DNA from: Bradyrhizobium sp. Arg816
GTDB taxonomy: Bacteria > Pseudomonadota > Alphaproteobacteria > Rhizobiales > Xanthobacteraceae
DNA: 64,000 nucleotides
Direction: 5' to 3'
Assembly (NCBI RefSeq): GCF_029989365.1
Contig: NZ_JAPRAQ010000015.1
Coordinates: 62,001-126,000 of the forward strand
Numbering within the stretch: the stretch's first letter is position 1; every line of letters begins with the position of its first letter. Made by a program: the position numbers and the translations under genes. Of the stretch, positions 1-9,386 are shown one piece after another. The notes under the pieces were generated by a model. It ran no database searches. It saw nothing but the letters and a program-made list of their open reading frames with translations, and was not told where the DNA came from.

Positions 1-1
1 C

Positions 2-1204
2 ATGGTGACGGCAGGCTTTGCAGGTGCCGTGGCGCCGCTCGGCACCGCGCTGACCGAAAACCAGCTCGCGCTGCTCTGGAAGATGGCGGACGAGCCGATC
101 CTTTGCTTCGACGGCGATCGCGCCGGACAGAAGGCCGCCTATCGCGCGGCCGACCTCGCCTTGCCATTTCTTGCGCCGGGCAAGAGCCTGCGCTTTGCGC
201 TGCTGCCGGAAGGGCAGGACCCCGACGATCTCGTCCGCTCGGGCGGCCGCGGCGCGATCGACGATGTCATCGCGGCGGCGAAGCCGCTCGCCGAGATGAT
301 CTGGTCGCGCGAACTCGAAGGCGGCAACTTTGCCACGCCCGAACGCCGTGCCGCGCTGGAAGCGCGCGTCAAGGAGCTGTCCAACGGCATCCGCGACGAG
401 GTGGTGCGGCGCTATTATCGCGACGATTTTGCCGAACGGCTTCGACGCACCTTCGCGCCCGAGGGCGGACGCGGCGGCTTTGCCGGCCGGGGCAATTTCC
501 AAGGCAATTCCGGCCGCTCCTTCCAGCCCCGCAACGGGGGGCAGGCGAATCGATTCGGGGGCCAGGGATTCGGTAGCCAAGGGCGGCGTGGAGCCCCGGG
601 GCCTGCCTTTATCCCCTCCGGCCCCTATCAGGCGGCGAGCCCCCAGCTGGCAGCCAGCCCGATCATGAAGGGCCAGCGCAGCGCCATATCCCGGCGCGAA
701 GCCCTGATCCTGCAAATCCTGATCAACCACCCTTGGCTGCTGCATGACCACCTTGAGGAGGTCGCCGCCCTGGAGCTGGCCCATCCCGAGGCCCATAAGC
801 TCCGGGCCGGTATCATCGCCGCCTTCGCCAACGACCACCACCACTCGCCGGACCCCGGCGAGCTGGCCGAGAAGATGCGAGCCGATATCGAGAAGGGTGG
901 ATTCTCACAGCTTCTTCAAAGGGTTGAGAACGGTATCACGACTGCAGCGGTGTGGGGTGCCCGCGAGGGCGCGGCCCGGGACGACGTTCTCTCCACCTGG
1001 CATCAGCTCGTTGCCTTGCATCGGCAATACCATTCACTACTTAGAGAGCTGAAGGACGCCGAGCTGGCCTTGGGGGAGGACCCCAGCGAGGCCAATTTGG
1101 CGTGGCTGCGTGACGTCAAGGCTCGGATAGGAGAAGTCGACGGTACCGAGGCCCTGATCGAGGGTTTTGGCGAGCTGTCGGGCCGGTTCCAGAAGAGCGT
1201 GTGA
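2..1204 (+). CDS. dnaG: DNA primase DnaG, C-terminal two thirds (5' end outside window)
   Basis: DnaG makes the RNA primers for replication at the fork, where it binds the DnaB helicase. The reading frame is open at the left edge, so the zinc-binding domain and the start of the catalytic core are missing. The visible part begins inside the TOPRIM domain: an acidic D-G-D-R motif (CFDGDRAG, about residues 35-42 of this fragment) is the metal-binding part of that fold. A glycine/arginine/phenylalanine-rich linker follows (about 152-200), then a helical C-terminal domain (about 225-390) of the DnaB-binding type. rpoD lies 378 bp downstream in the same direction, the macromolecular-synthesis arrangement dnaG-rpoD found in many bacteria. 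Identification is secure. The glycine-rich linker is longer than in enterobacterial DnaG but common in rhizobia. Confidence 0.95.
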   Translation: MVTAGFAGAVAPLGTALTENQLALLWKMADEPILCFDGDRAGQKAAYRAADLALPFLAPGKSLRFALLPEGQDPDDLVRSGGRGAIDDVIAAAKPLAEMIWSRELEGGNFATPERRAALEARVKELSNGIRDEVVRRYYRDDFAERLRRTFAPEGGRGGFAGRGNFQGNSGRSFQPRNGGQANRFGGQGFGSQGRRGAPGPAFIPSGPYQAASPQLAASPIMKGQRSAISRREALILQILINHPWLLHDHLEEVAALELAHPEAHKLRAGIIAAFANDHHHSPDPGELAEKMRADIEKGGFSQLLQRVENGITTAAVWGAREGAARDDVLSTWHQLVALHRQYHSLLRELKDAELALGEDPSEANLAWLRDVKARIGEVDGTEALIEGFGELSGRFQKSV

Positions 1205-1582
1205 TGAAAGAATCATGCGGACGGCCGGGACCGGAACCGCTAAAAGACTCGCCAAATCCAAGGTTTGGCGGCAAAAACAGGGTTAATCGAGGCTTAACGG
1301 TCTTGTAGCACTTTGGCCACCAGGCGGCCGCAGGCAGAACAGACGCGTCAGGAATGAATCCGCGCAATCGCTGTTGGCACTACACCTGCATCCGCTGCGA
1401 CAAAGGGGCTCACGAAGCGTTAGGCAAATCCGGCGAGAGAAAGGTCGGGGTGGCGAGAGATAGGCGCGCCGCCCTTTCCGTGTCGCGATCTGACGAAGCG
1501 AGAGCGTCGAACAACAGGTTCAAGTGAATTCAGGCGGGCGGGCCGTTCGGCCTTCTGCATGAAGCGCGTTTAGGAGCAATGG
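1205..1582. other. dnaG-rpoD intergenic region
   Basis: This 378-bp stretch separates dnaG from rpoD. It holds a weak hairpin (CGCCAAA at 1250-1256 pairing with TTTGGCG at 1264-1270) without a U-tract, so a terminator is doubtful. I see no convincing -35/-10 pair. The length suggests that rpoD has its own promoter here. A Shine-Dalgarno sequence (TAGGAG) lies just before the rpoD ATG. No small ORF with a good ribosome-binding site is evident. Confidence 0.5.
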
Positions 1583-3742
<2,160 letters not shown>

Positions 3743-3787
3743 TTCGGATCGTCATGCCAGGGCCTGACCCGGGCATTCATCCAAACG

Positions 3788-3817
3788 AAAACGGCGGGCC
3801 CAAGGCCCGCCGTTTTT
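3788..3817 (+). terminator. Intrinsic terminator of rpoD
   Basis: ACGGCGGGCC and its complement GGCCCGCCGT form a 10-bp GC-rich stem with a very short loop. The stem is followed by a T-run on the + strand and has an A-run on its 5' side, so it may also stop transcripts arriving from the convergent small gene on the - strand. Confidence 0.9.
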
Positions 3818-3851
3818 GTTTGTGCTGACGTCCGCGCTTCGCGGCCAGCGC

Positions 3852-4088
3852 CTACTTCTTCTTCGCCCCGACCCGCTCGATCCGCTTGATCTCGAGCGCC
3901 GGGCGGCCGGACTTTTCGGCGATCTCGCGGTCCTGCTCCATGATGAAGCCGCGCGCGGGTTCGTCGCCGTCGAGGCCGCCGAGCAATTCGCTAGGAACGC
4001 GGCGGTTGGAGCGTTGGGAATCGTCTTCATAGAAGACGTTGAAGAAGGCGAATTCGCCTTTGGGATTGGTTCCAGGTTTTTTGGCCAT
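3852..4088 (-). CDS. Small conserved hypothetical protein, 78 aa
   Basis: This 78-residue hydrophilic protein has no signal peptide or membrane segment. It starts MAKKPGTNPKGEF and ends in a lysine-rich tail (VGAKKK). The middle contains a run of charged and aromatic residues (FNVFYEDDSQRSNRRVP) and I recognise no domain. Codon use matches the neighbours, which supports a real gene. It converges on rpoD, and the rpoD terminator could serve both. The first ATG is a natural choice because the gene-free region begins immediately upstream. Function unknown. Confidence 0.7.
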   Translation of the reverse strand: MAKKPGTNPKGEFAFFNVFYEDDSQRSNRRVPSELLGGLDGDEPARGFIMEQDREIAEKSGRPALEIKRIERVGAKKK

Positions 4089-4705
4089 GGCGGCTTGTCG
4101 TCGATCAGGGGCCCGCAGTCAAATGACTTCGGCGGTTTGTCGACACCAGCATCGAGCCGGGGCGCTAACCAGCTGGGGGGGCTGTCTTGATTGCTAGAGC
4201 ACATCGAGGAGCGGCGCCAGGCGCCTGCTGCGACCCTTCGCTCAATAAACGGCGGGCCGTAAAGCCCGCCGTTTATTTTTGGTCTTCAGCATCGCCCGGG
4301 GCTGGCGGGGCGACAACTTAGAATAGAAGATTATAACTTGCGCTATGGCGTGGCAAGGCAAATCGTTGACGCTGTGATGTCGCAGCGAACGCATCAGATA
4401 TGCGTTGGTCGCGACATCTGGTTTCGATGCGTATCAAAGCAATTGTTTGGAAGGCCAAATCACTTTGTTCATATTTCCCGCTCTCGCAACGCAACTAGAG
4501 GTCCACGCCTTGTAAGAAAACGCGTTCGTCTGCACGTCTTCCGTCCGCGTGCACAGGTTGTGTTCCATTGTGCGAACGAGTTCCATGTCCGCGGGTGTAC
4601 ACCTCACCGCGTGCGCGTGCCGAGTTCCCGTATGGCGAGCCACTTCTCCACAACAACGCCATTCAAGAGATACTCAGAGCGCAGGTGGGAAGATGAGTGA
4701 GGCCG
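4089..4705. other. Gene-free 617-bp region with orphan terminator and hairpin
   Basis: No convincing protein gene lies here. From about 4320 to 4690 the sequence is clearly less GC-rich than its surroundings. It contains a rho-independent terminator facing + (4244-4280) with no gene in front of it, and a 43-nt imperfect hairpin (4376-4418). A 120-codon frame at 4338-4700 on the + strand has no Shine-Dalgarno sequence and an atypical Arg/His/Val-rich composition, so I do not call it. An unannotated small RNA is a reasonable suspicion (see findings). Confidence 0.5.
4244..4280 (+). terminator. Strong terminator with no obvious upstream gene
   Basis: AATAAACGGCGGGC and GCCCGCCGTTTATT form a perfect 14-bp stem with a 6-nt loop (CGTAAA), followed by further T residues on the + strand. 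The - strand lacks a T-run after the stem, so it acts for + strand transcripts. The nearest + gene upstream is rpoD, which already has its own terminator. Confidence 0.8.
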
Positions 4706-5644
4706 TCACGGTGCCACCAGCTCCACGCGCCGGTTGAGCGCGCGGCCGGCGTCCGTGGCATTCGAACCGACTGGAGCCAGCAATCCGACGCCGGCGGTGC
4801 GTAGCCTCGGTTGCGCAATCCGAAAGCTCTTCACGAGCTCGGCTGCGACCGCTTCGGCGCGGCGCTTCGAGAGATCGAGATTGTATTCGTACGCGCCCTG
4901 GCTATCGGTGTGGCCGACGATGAAGACATTCAGCTGCGGCTGGCTCGTCAGCAGCTTTGCGATCTGCTCCAGCGTCGGGCGGCTCTCCGGCTTCAGCACC
5001 GCCTTGTCGGTATCGAAATAGATTCCGTAAAGCGCGATGTGGCCGGTCTCGCCCAAGCCCTTCGCCATCGCGGCGGCATCGACCATCTTGTTCGCGATGG
5101 CGCCGAGCTCGGCAACCGTGACCTGCGCGGTGATGTCCTGGTTGTTCTGGCTGACGATGACGCTGGCCCAAGTCTCGCGCCCGCCTTCGGTCTTGCGGCC
5201 GGAAAAATAGCGGTAGTTGAAGCCGTCGACCCACATCTGCGGCACCGGCAGCGTGTCGATCGCCTCGGTGAAGGGAATGGCACCGCAGGCGTCGGTGTCG
5301 CAGGAAAGCAAGGTCTCGAAGCCGGCTTTCGCAAGCTGCGTCTCGAAATTGCGCGACACTTCCAGGATCGAGGAGCCGGGATTGGTGCGATAGGCGATGC
5401 GGAAGATGCGGCCTTCGAGCCGCCGCGCATCGGCAGGCTGGCCGTCCCTGAAGGCGGCCGCCTGCATCCGGGCGGCGTCAAAATCCTTCATCACGTAGCC
5501 GGTGATGACGCTGCCGGTGAAACGGCCGATGCCGGGATAGTCGCGGCTGCCTGCGACATCGCGGGTCTGCGCGGCGGCGACGGTGGCGGTGAAGGAGAGC
5601 AGGGCGAGGACAGCGAGCATCCGGTGCGGAATGGGCATGGTCAT
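4706..5644 (-). CDS. OmpA-family outer membrane/peptidoglycan-binding protein
   Basis: This exported protein of 312 residues has a C-terminal OmpA-like domain that binds peptidoglycan non-covalently. From the N-terminus it shows a Sec signal (ML.VLALLSFTATVAAA followed by Q), a domain of about 180 residues that I cannot name, and the OmpA domain from about residue 200 (YFDTDKAVLKPES, then GHTDSQGAYEYNLDLSKRRAEAV, ending NRRVELV). The frame stays open further upstream to 5959, but a start at 5644 (or the in-frame ATG at 5638, which has GAG just before it) puts the signal peptide at the N-terminus. It is divergent from the lytic transglycosylase gene, whose start is 149 bp away. The two may therefore share a promoter region and a role in wall maintenance. 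Confidence 0.85.
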   Translation of the reverse strand: MTMPIPHRMLAVLALLSFTATVAAAQTRDVAGSRDYPGIGRFTGSVITGYVMKDFDAARMQAAAFRDGQPADARRLEGRIFRIAYRTNPGSSILEVSRNFETQLAKAGFETLLSCDTDACGAIPFTEAIDTLPVPQMWVDGFNYRYFSGRKTEGGRETWASVIVSQNNQDITAQVTVAELGAIANKMVDAAAMAKGLGETGHIALYGIYFDTDKAVLKPESRPTLEQIAKLLTSQPQLNVFIVGHTDSQGAYEYNLDLSKRRAEAVAAELVKSFRIAQPRLRTAGVGLLAPVGSNATDAGRALNRRVELVAP

Positions 5645-5792
5645 CTCGATCGGTTGGGGACGGGGCGAGCGCAATTCATTTGTCGCGCCCAAGATACGAT
5701 CGGTTCTGGCGAGGATCTGCCGCTTTGACGCGAATCCGGTTCCCGGGCATGATCGCGCGCTTCCGCGTTCATTCTTCAAAGGATTTTCCTGC

Positions 5793-6599
5793 ATGTCGAG
5801 ACTCGCTTTGGCCACCACCTTCATCCTCTGTCTGGCCGGCGGATCGGCGCAGGCCGCGCGCTGCGGCGGCGACTTCAACAGCTTCGTCGCCAGCATGAGC
5901 TCGGAGGCGCAAGGAGCCGGCGTCTCGGCGAGTGTGACCAGCGCGGCATTCAGTGGCATCGCCCAGGACGGCGCGGTGCTCGCCTTCGACCGGCGCCAGC
6001 GCTACACCTTCAACAAGAGCTTTGAGCAGTATGTCTCGACCCGCGTCGGCCCCGGCCGCATCAATGGCGGCAGGGCACTGCTTCAGCGCCACGCGGCGCT
6101 GCTCTCACGGATCGAGCAGCAGTTCGGCGTGCCCCGCTATATCCTGGTCGCGATCTGGGGGCTCGAGAGCGATTTCGGCAAAGGCGACATCGGCAAGCTG
6201 CCGGTGATCCGGACGCTCGCCACGCTCGCGCATGATTGCCGCCGCACCGAGCTGTTCCAGGGCGAGCTGCTCGCCGCGCTCAAGATCGTGCAGCGCGGCG
6301 ACCTGCCGCTGGGCGACCTGATCGGCGCCTATGCCGGTGAGATCGGCCAGACCCAGTTCCTGCCGTCGTCCTACATCAAATACGGCGTCGATTTCGACGG
6401 CGACGGCCACGTCGACCTGCGCCACAGCGTGCCCGACGTGCTCGCCTCGACCGCGAACCTGCTTCACACCAGCGGCTTCAAGATGGGCCAGCCCTACGGC
6501 GAGGGCACCGCCAATTTCGAGGCGATGCGGGAGTGGAACAGGGCGGTGATCTACCGCAAGACGATCGGCTATTTTGCGGACCGGCTGGCGGGGCAGTGA
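5793..6599 (+). CDS. Lytic murein transglycosylase, MltB/SLT family
   Basis: This is a periplasmic enzyme of 268 residues that cleaves the MurNAc-GlcNAc bond of peptidoglycan to give 1,6-anhydromuramyl ends. It has a Sec signal (LALATTFILCLAGGSAQA). The catalytic region has the MltB-type pattern AIWGLESDFG, in which the Glu is the general acid, followed by IGAYAGEIGQTQFLPSSY, typical of the family. I place the start at the ATG at 5793, directly before the signal peptide. The frame continues upstream into the divergent OmpA gene, but that part looks non-coding. The protein is shorter than E. coli MltB (361 aa) and has no peptidoglycan-binding domain after the catalytic part. A palindromic element begins 3 bp after the stop. 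Confidence 0.92.
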   Translation: MSRLALATTFILCLAGGSAQAARCGGDFNSFVASMSSEAQGAGVSASVTSAAFSGIAQDGAVLAFDRRQRYTFNKSFEQYVSTRVGPGRINGGRALLQRHAALLSRIEQQFGVPRYILVAIWGLESDFGKGDIGKLPVIRTLATLAHDCRRTELFQGELLAALKIVQRGDLPLGDLIGAYAGEIGQTQFLPSSYIKYGVDFDGDGHVDLRHSVPDVLASTANLLHTSGFKMGQPYGEGTANFEAMREWNRAVIYRKTIGYFADRLAGQ

Positions 6600-6602
6600 C
6601 TT

Positions 6603-6763
6603 CACCCTCCCCTGGAGGGGGAGGGTCGGCTCGCATTGAGCGCAGCGAAATGTGAGACGGGGTGGGGTGACAGTCTCTCCGCCTCGAACAGTGTCTGTGT
6701 GGAGAGATCACCCCACCCCGCTCGCGCTTCGCGCGATCGACCCTCCCCCTCCAGGGGAGGGTG
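6603..6763. repeat. 161-bp palindromic element, perfect 26-bp terminal inverted repeats
   Basis: The left arm 6603-6628 and right arm 6738-6763 are perfect inverted copies of each other (starting CACCCTCCCCTGG). Inside are a second pair of arms (around ACGGGGTGGGGTGA and its complement near 6710) and a third, shorter GAGAG/CTCTC pair. The whole can fold into a long cruciform or RNA hairpin. It sits between the convergent mltB-like and dehydrogenase genes. It resembles the RIME-type mosaic elements of rhizobia, and related copies lie at 29152-29403 and, degenerate, at 42081-42280. Confidence 0.85.
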
Positions 6764-6777
6764 GGAGCAAACAACTC

Positions 6778-7608
6778 TCATGTCCCCTTCGCCATCTTCT
6801 CCAGCTTCCTTTGCAATGGCGCCCAATACGTTCCGGGGCGGAAGCGCTGCAACAGGTCCATGAAGCGGGCGTCGTTGCCGATCAGGATGCGGGGCTGGTT
6901 GTTCTCGATGCCCCTGATGATGCGCAGCGCGGCGTCTTTCGGCGTGGTCTTTGCCGCGTTCTCGAACCGCTCGATCGATTGCGCGCGGCGCGCATTGTCG
7001 GTGACGCCGACCCCGGTGCGCGAATTGCGCGCGATGGAGGTGGCGACGCCGCCGGGATGCACCACCGACAGTCTGACGGGGCTGCCCGCGACCGCAAGCT
7101 CGTGCCGCACGCTCTCGGAAAAGCCGCGCACCGCGAACTTGGCGGCGGCATAGGCCGACTGTCCCGGCGGCGCGATGATGCCGAAAATCGAGGAGACGTT
7201 GACGATGTGCGCCTCTGCCAGCGTCTTCAGGTGCGGCAGGAAGGCGCGCGTGCCGTGCACCACGCCCCAGAAATTGATGTCGAACAGCCACTCCATCTGC
7301 GTCTGGTCGATCTCCTCGAACGATCCCATCAGGGCCACGCCGGCATTGTTGATGACGATGCCGAGCGCGTGATGCGCAGCGATCGCATCACGCGCGAACT
7401 CTGCGATGTCGCCGGGCTCGCTGACGTCGACGCGATGCACGCTGACCTTGCGTGCGGCACCGATCTCGGCGGCGAGCGTCTTCAACCCGGCCTCGTCGCG
7501 ATCGGCGAGCGCGAGATCGCAACCGCGGTTGCCGAGCTCGATCGCCAGCGCGCGGCCGATGCCGCTCGCCGCTCCCGTGATGGCGGCGGCGCCGCGAATG
7601 GCAGTCAT
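6778..7608 (-). CDS. Short-chain dehydrogenase/reductase (SDR)
   Basis: This 276-residue NAD(P)-dependent oxidoreductase belongs to the classical SDR family. It has the cofactor motif TGAASGIG (11-18), NNAG (87-90), the catalytic serine in VNVSS (139-140) and the YxxxK pair (Y153, K157). The acidic residues after the second strand (ALADRD) do not settle whether NAD or NADP is used. The C-terminal tail (about 225-276) is longer than the minimal fold and carries a basic, aromatic segment, as in SDRs that handle hydrophobic substrates. The substrate cannot be told from sequence. It is transcribed alone, divergent from the receiver protein gene. Confidence 0.9.
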   Translation of the reverse strand: MTAIRGAAAITGAASGIGRALAIELGNRGCDLALADRDEAGLKTLAAEIGAARKVSVHRVDVSEPGDIAEFARDAIAAHHALGIVINNAGVALMGSFEEIDQTQMEWLFDINFWGVVHGTRAFLPHLKTLAEAHIVNVSSIFGIIAPPGQSAYAAAKFAVRGFSESVRHELAVAGSPVRLSVVHPGGVATSIARNSRTGVGVTDNARRAQSIERFENAAKTTPKDAALRIIRGIENNQPRILIGNDARFMDLLQRFRPGTYWAPLQRKLEKMAKGT

Positions 7609-7727
7609 GATGTCCCCCCGTCAGGCCGGTCGTGTGGAACTATGATGTACATTTTTCATGATGGAACTGAACCACCGGCGAACTGGCTCCTTAACATAGG
7701 TTACGCAAGCAAGCATTGGAGCGGCCC

Positions 7728-8102
7728 ATGGGACAGGCAGAACCATTTCGTGCAACGGCGCTGATCGTTGAAGACGACCCCATGCAGCGGGAGATGCTGA
7801 GCCTGCTGCTGGAAGAAAGCGGCTACCTGGTCATCCAGTGCGACAGCGCCGAGGCGGCCCAGCGGGTGCTCGACAATAGCGCCGGCGCGCTCTGTCTGAT
7901 GCTGACGGACGTTCAGCTTGCGGGGCGCATGAACGGGGTCGAGCTCGCGCACGTCGCCAAGGACCGCAATCCAAAGCTCGACATCGTCGTCACCTCCGGC
8001 CGCCCCTTGGCGCAGCCCTTGCCCGACGGCGCGAAATTCTGGGCCAAGCCGTGGGCTCCGCTCGACGTGCTCCGCGAGGCCGAGCTCGCGCAGCTGTCCT
8101 GA
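7728..8102 (+). CDS. Single-domain response regulator (receiver only)
   Basis: This 124-residue protein consists of a CheY-like receiver and nothing else. The acidic pocket is present (VEDD, 14-17), the phosphorylated Asp is D61 (LTDVQL), the switch Ser is S90 (VTSGRP) and the conserved Lys is K107 (WAKPW). The ATG at 7728 has GGAG 6-7 bases upstream, so an in-frame TTG at 7716 is not needed. No kinase gene is adjacent. Without an output domain it probably acts by protein contact or as a phosphate sink. Similar stand-alone receivers with a KPW ending are common in Bradyrhizobium. Confidence 0.88.
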   Translation: MGQAEPFRATALIVEDDPMQREMLSLLLEESGYLVIQCDSAEAAQRVLDNSAGALCLMLTDVQLAGRMNGVELAHVAKDRNPKLDIVVTSGRPLAQPLPDGAKFWAKPWAPLDVLREAELAQLS

Positions 8103-8157
8103 CGGTTGATCCGGGGGCTCGCTTTCTTGCCGTGAGGCGCGGTGATAGAGTCTGCCG

Positions 8158-8769
8158 ATGACCTTGTCCTTCCTGCTCACCTCGCTCATCGTCGTCGCCT
8201 CGCCCGGCACCGGTGTGCTTTACACCCTGGCTGCGGCGCTGACCCGCGGCTCGCGCGCGAGCATCGCTGCCGCCTTCGGCTGCACGCTGGGGATCGTGCC
8301 GCACATGATAGCTGCGATGCTCGGGCTTGCCGCGGTGCTGCACACCAGCGCGCTCGCCTTTGCCGCGCTGAAATGGGGCGGCGTCGCCTATCTGCTCTAC
8401 ATGTCCTGGCAGGCGCTGCGTGAGACCGGAGCGCTGGCGGTCGAGGCTGATATCAAGGAGCGGTCGAGCCGCCGCGTCATCGTCACCGGCTTCCTGATCA
8501 ACATCCTCAATCCGAAACTGTCGATCTTCTTCCTGGCCTTTCTGCCGCAGTTCATCGCGGTGGATGAAGCCCATGTGCTGGCGCGGATGCTGGAATTGAG
8601 CGGCGCCTTCATGGCGATGACCTTTGCGGTGTTCGTCCTCTACGGCCTCTGCGCGGCGTCGGTGCGCGAGCGTGTCATCTCCCGCCCGCATGTCATGGCC
8701 TGGCTGCGCCGCAGCTTTGCCGCCGGCTTTGCCGCGCTTGGTGCCAAGCTGGCGTTTGCGGAGCGGTAG
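8158..8769 (+). CDS. LysE/RhtB-family amino-acid exporter
   Basis: This inner-membrane exporter of 203 residues has five to six hydrophobic segments, including the N-terminal LTSLIVVASPGTGVLYTLAAAL. The family signature near the N-terminus (SPGTGVLYTLAAALTRGSRAS) matches the SPGPxxxxxxxxxxxxGxRxG pattern of RhtB/LysE exporters. Such proteins expel amino acids or related metabolites by proton antiport; the substrate is not predictable. The start is 55 bp after the receiver gene in the same direction, so co-transcription is possible, although a functional link is not obvious. Confidence 0.88.
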   Translation: MTLSFLLTSLIVVASPGTGVLYTLAAALTRGSRASIAAAFGCTLGIVPHMIAAMLGLAAVLHTSALAFAALKWGGVAYLLYMSWQALRETGALAVEADIKERSSRRVIVTGFLINILNPKLSIFFLAFLPQFIAVDEAHVLARMLELSGAFMAMTFAVFVLYGLCAASVRERVISRPHVMAWLRRSFAAGFAALGAKLAFAER

Positions 8770-8802
8770 GCTTCTCCGTCGCGGCAGCTGAGCGTGGATT
8801 AA

Positions 8803-8827
8803 TAAAAAAGCGGGCCTTGTGCCCGCC
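8803..8827 (-). terminator. Intrinsic terminator for the lysine-rich small gene
   Basis: On the - strand GCGGGC and GCCCGC form a 6-bp stem with a 5-nt loop, followed by six T residues and TATT. It lies about 70 bp after the stop of the small gene at 8898-8969. Confidence 0.75.
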
Positions 8828-8897
8828 ATCTTCAATCTCTCAACCTTACTCGACACCCGGGCGGAGCGAGGCTCCACCCGGGCAAAGAACATGCTGG

Positions 8898-8969
8898 CTA
8901 CTTCTTCTTCGCGGCCTTCTTGGCCTTTTTCTTCGTCGCCTTCTTCGCCTTCTTCGCTTTCTTAGCCAT
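8898..8969 (-). CDS. 23-residue lysine/alanine-rich peptide (histone-tail-like)
   Basis: This very small gene encodes M, 14 Lys, 7 Ala and 1 Thr, in repeats of the form AKKAKKA. It is preceded by an excellent Shine-Dalgarno sequence (GAGAGGA, about 6 bases before the ATG) and followed by an intrinsic terminator, so it looks like a complete transcription unit. The composition resembles the C-terminal tails of H1-like and AlgP/HupN-like nucleoid proteins, so binding to DNA or RNA by charge is the likely activity. That is inference. The codons mix AAG and AAA and three different Ala codons, which argues against a simple trinucleotide expansion and for selection on the protein. Confidence 0.7.
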   Translation of the reverse strand: MAKKAKKAKKATKKKAKKAAKKK

Positions 8970-9386
8970 AGTATCCTCTCAAGGGTTCATGGTTAAACGC
9001 GACACGAGGGATGCTCGGCGGAGGGCCAGCCTCGCAACATCCTCGACCACAAACTCAGCAGATTCGCAGGTCTCTGCCCCGTGCTGTCACATCTGTGTCA
9101 TTACGTTATCCACAGCTCAGATGCATTTTCGGGTGATTTCTGCCCGCGAATCCGCATCGCGATGCGCTTCGGCGCGACCGCGCGGCGAGGTCGCGACATG
9201 CCTAACGATCCGATAATCGCGGCGCGCTGTTCATGAATCCAAAACCAAGGGCGAGCTTTCGCAGATCGCAGTGAGGTTCCGTTAAGTGCAATCCGCGCAT
9301 TCTTCTCCGCAAGAACGCGGGGAAAGGGTCATGGACGAACGGCAGCCAGAGACAGGGGGTGCGACGCTGCGCGTGCCGCACGCGCC
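8970..9386. other. 417-bp divergent intergenic region
   Basis: This lies between the lysine-rich small gene (-) and the diguanylate cyclase gene (+) and should carry both promoters. I cannot assign a clear -35/-10 pair. A perfect DnaA box (TTATCCACA) is at 9106-9114, with no second box that I can see. No other coding signal is evident. Confidence 0.45.

Noticed and set aside
1250..1270. Terminator after dnaG
   Set aside because: The 7-bp stem has no T-run on the + strand, so it is not called.
4338..4700. Possible 120-residue protein on the + strand
   Set aside because: No ribosome-binding site, Arg/His-rich atypical composition and no motif. The region is better described as non-coding with structure.
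8920..9216. 98-codon frame on the + strand rich in Phe and Ala
   Set aside because: It is the reverse of the AKKAKKA-coding gene, and the Phe-rich start is simply antisense of Lys codons.
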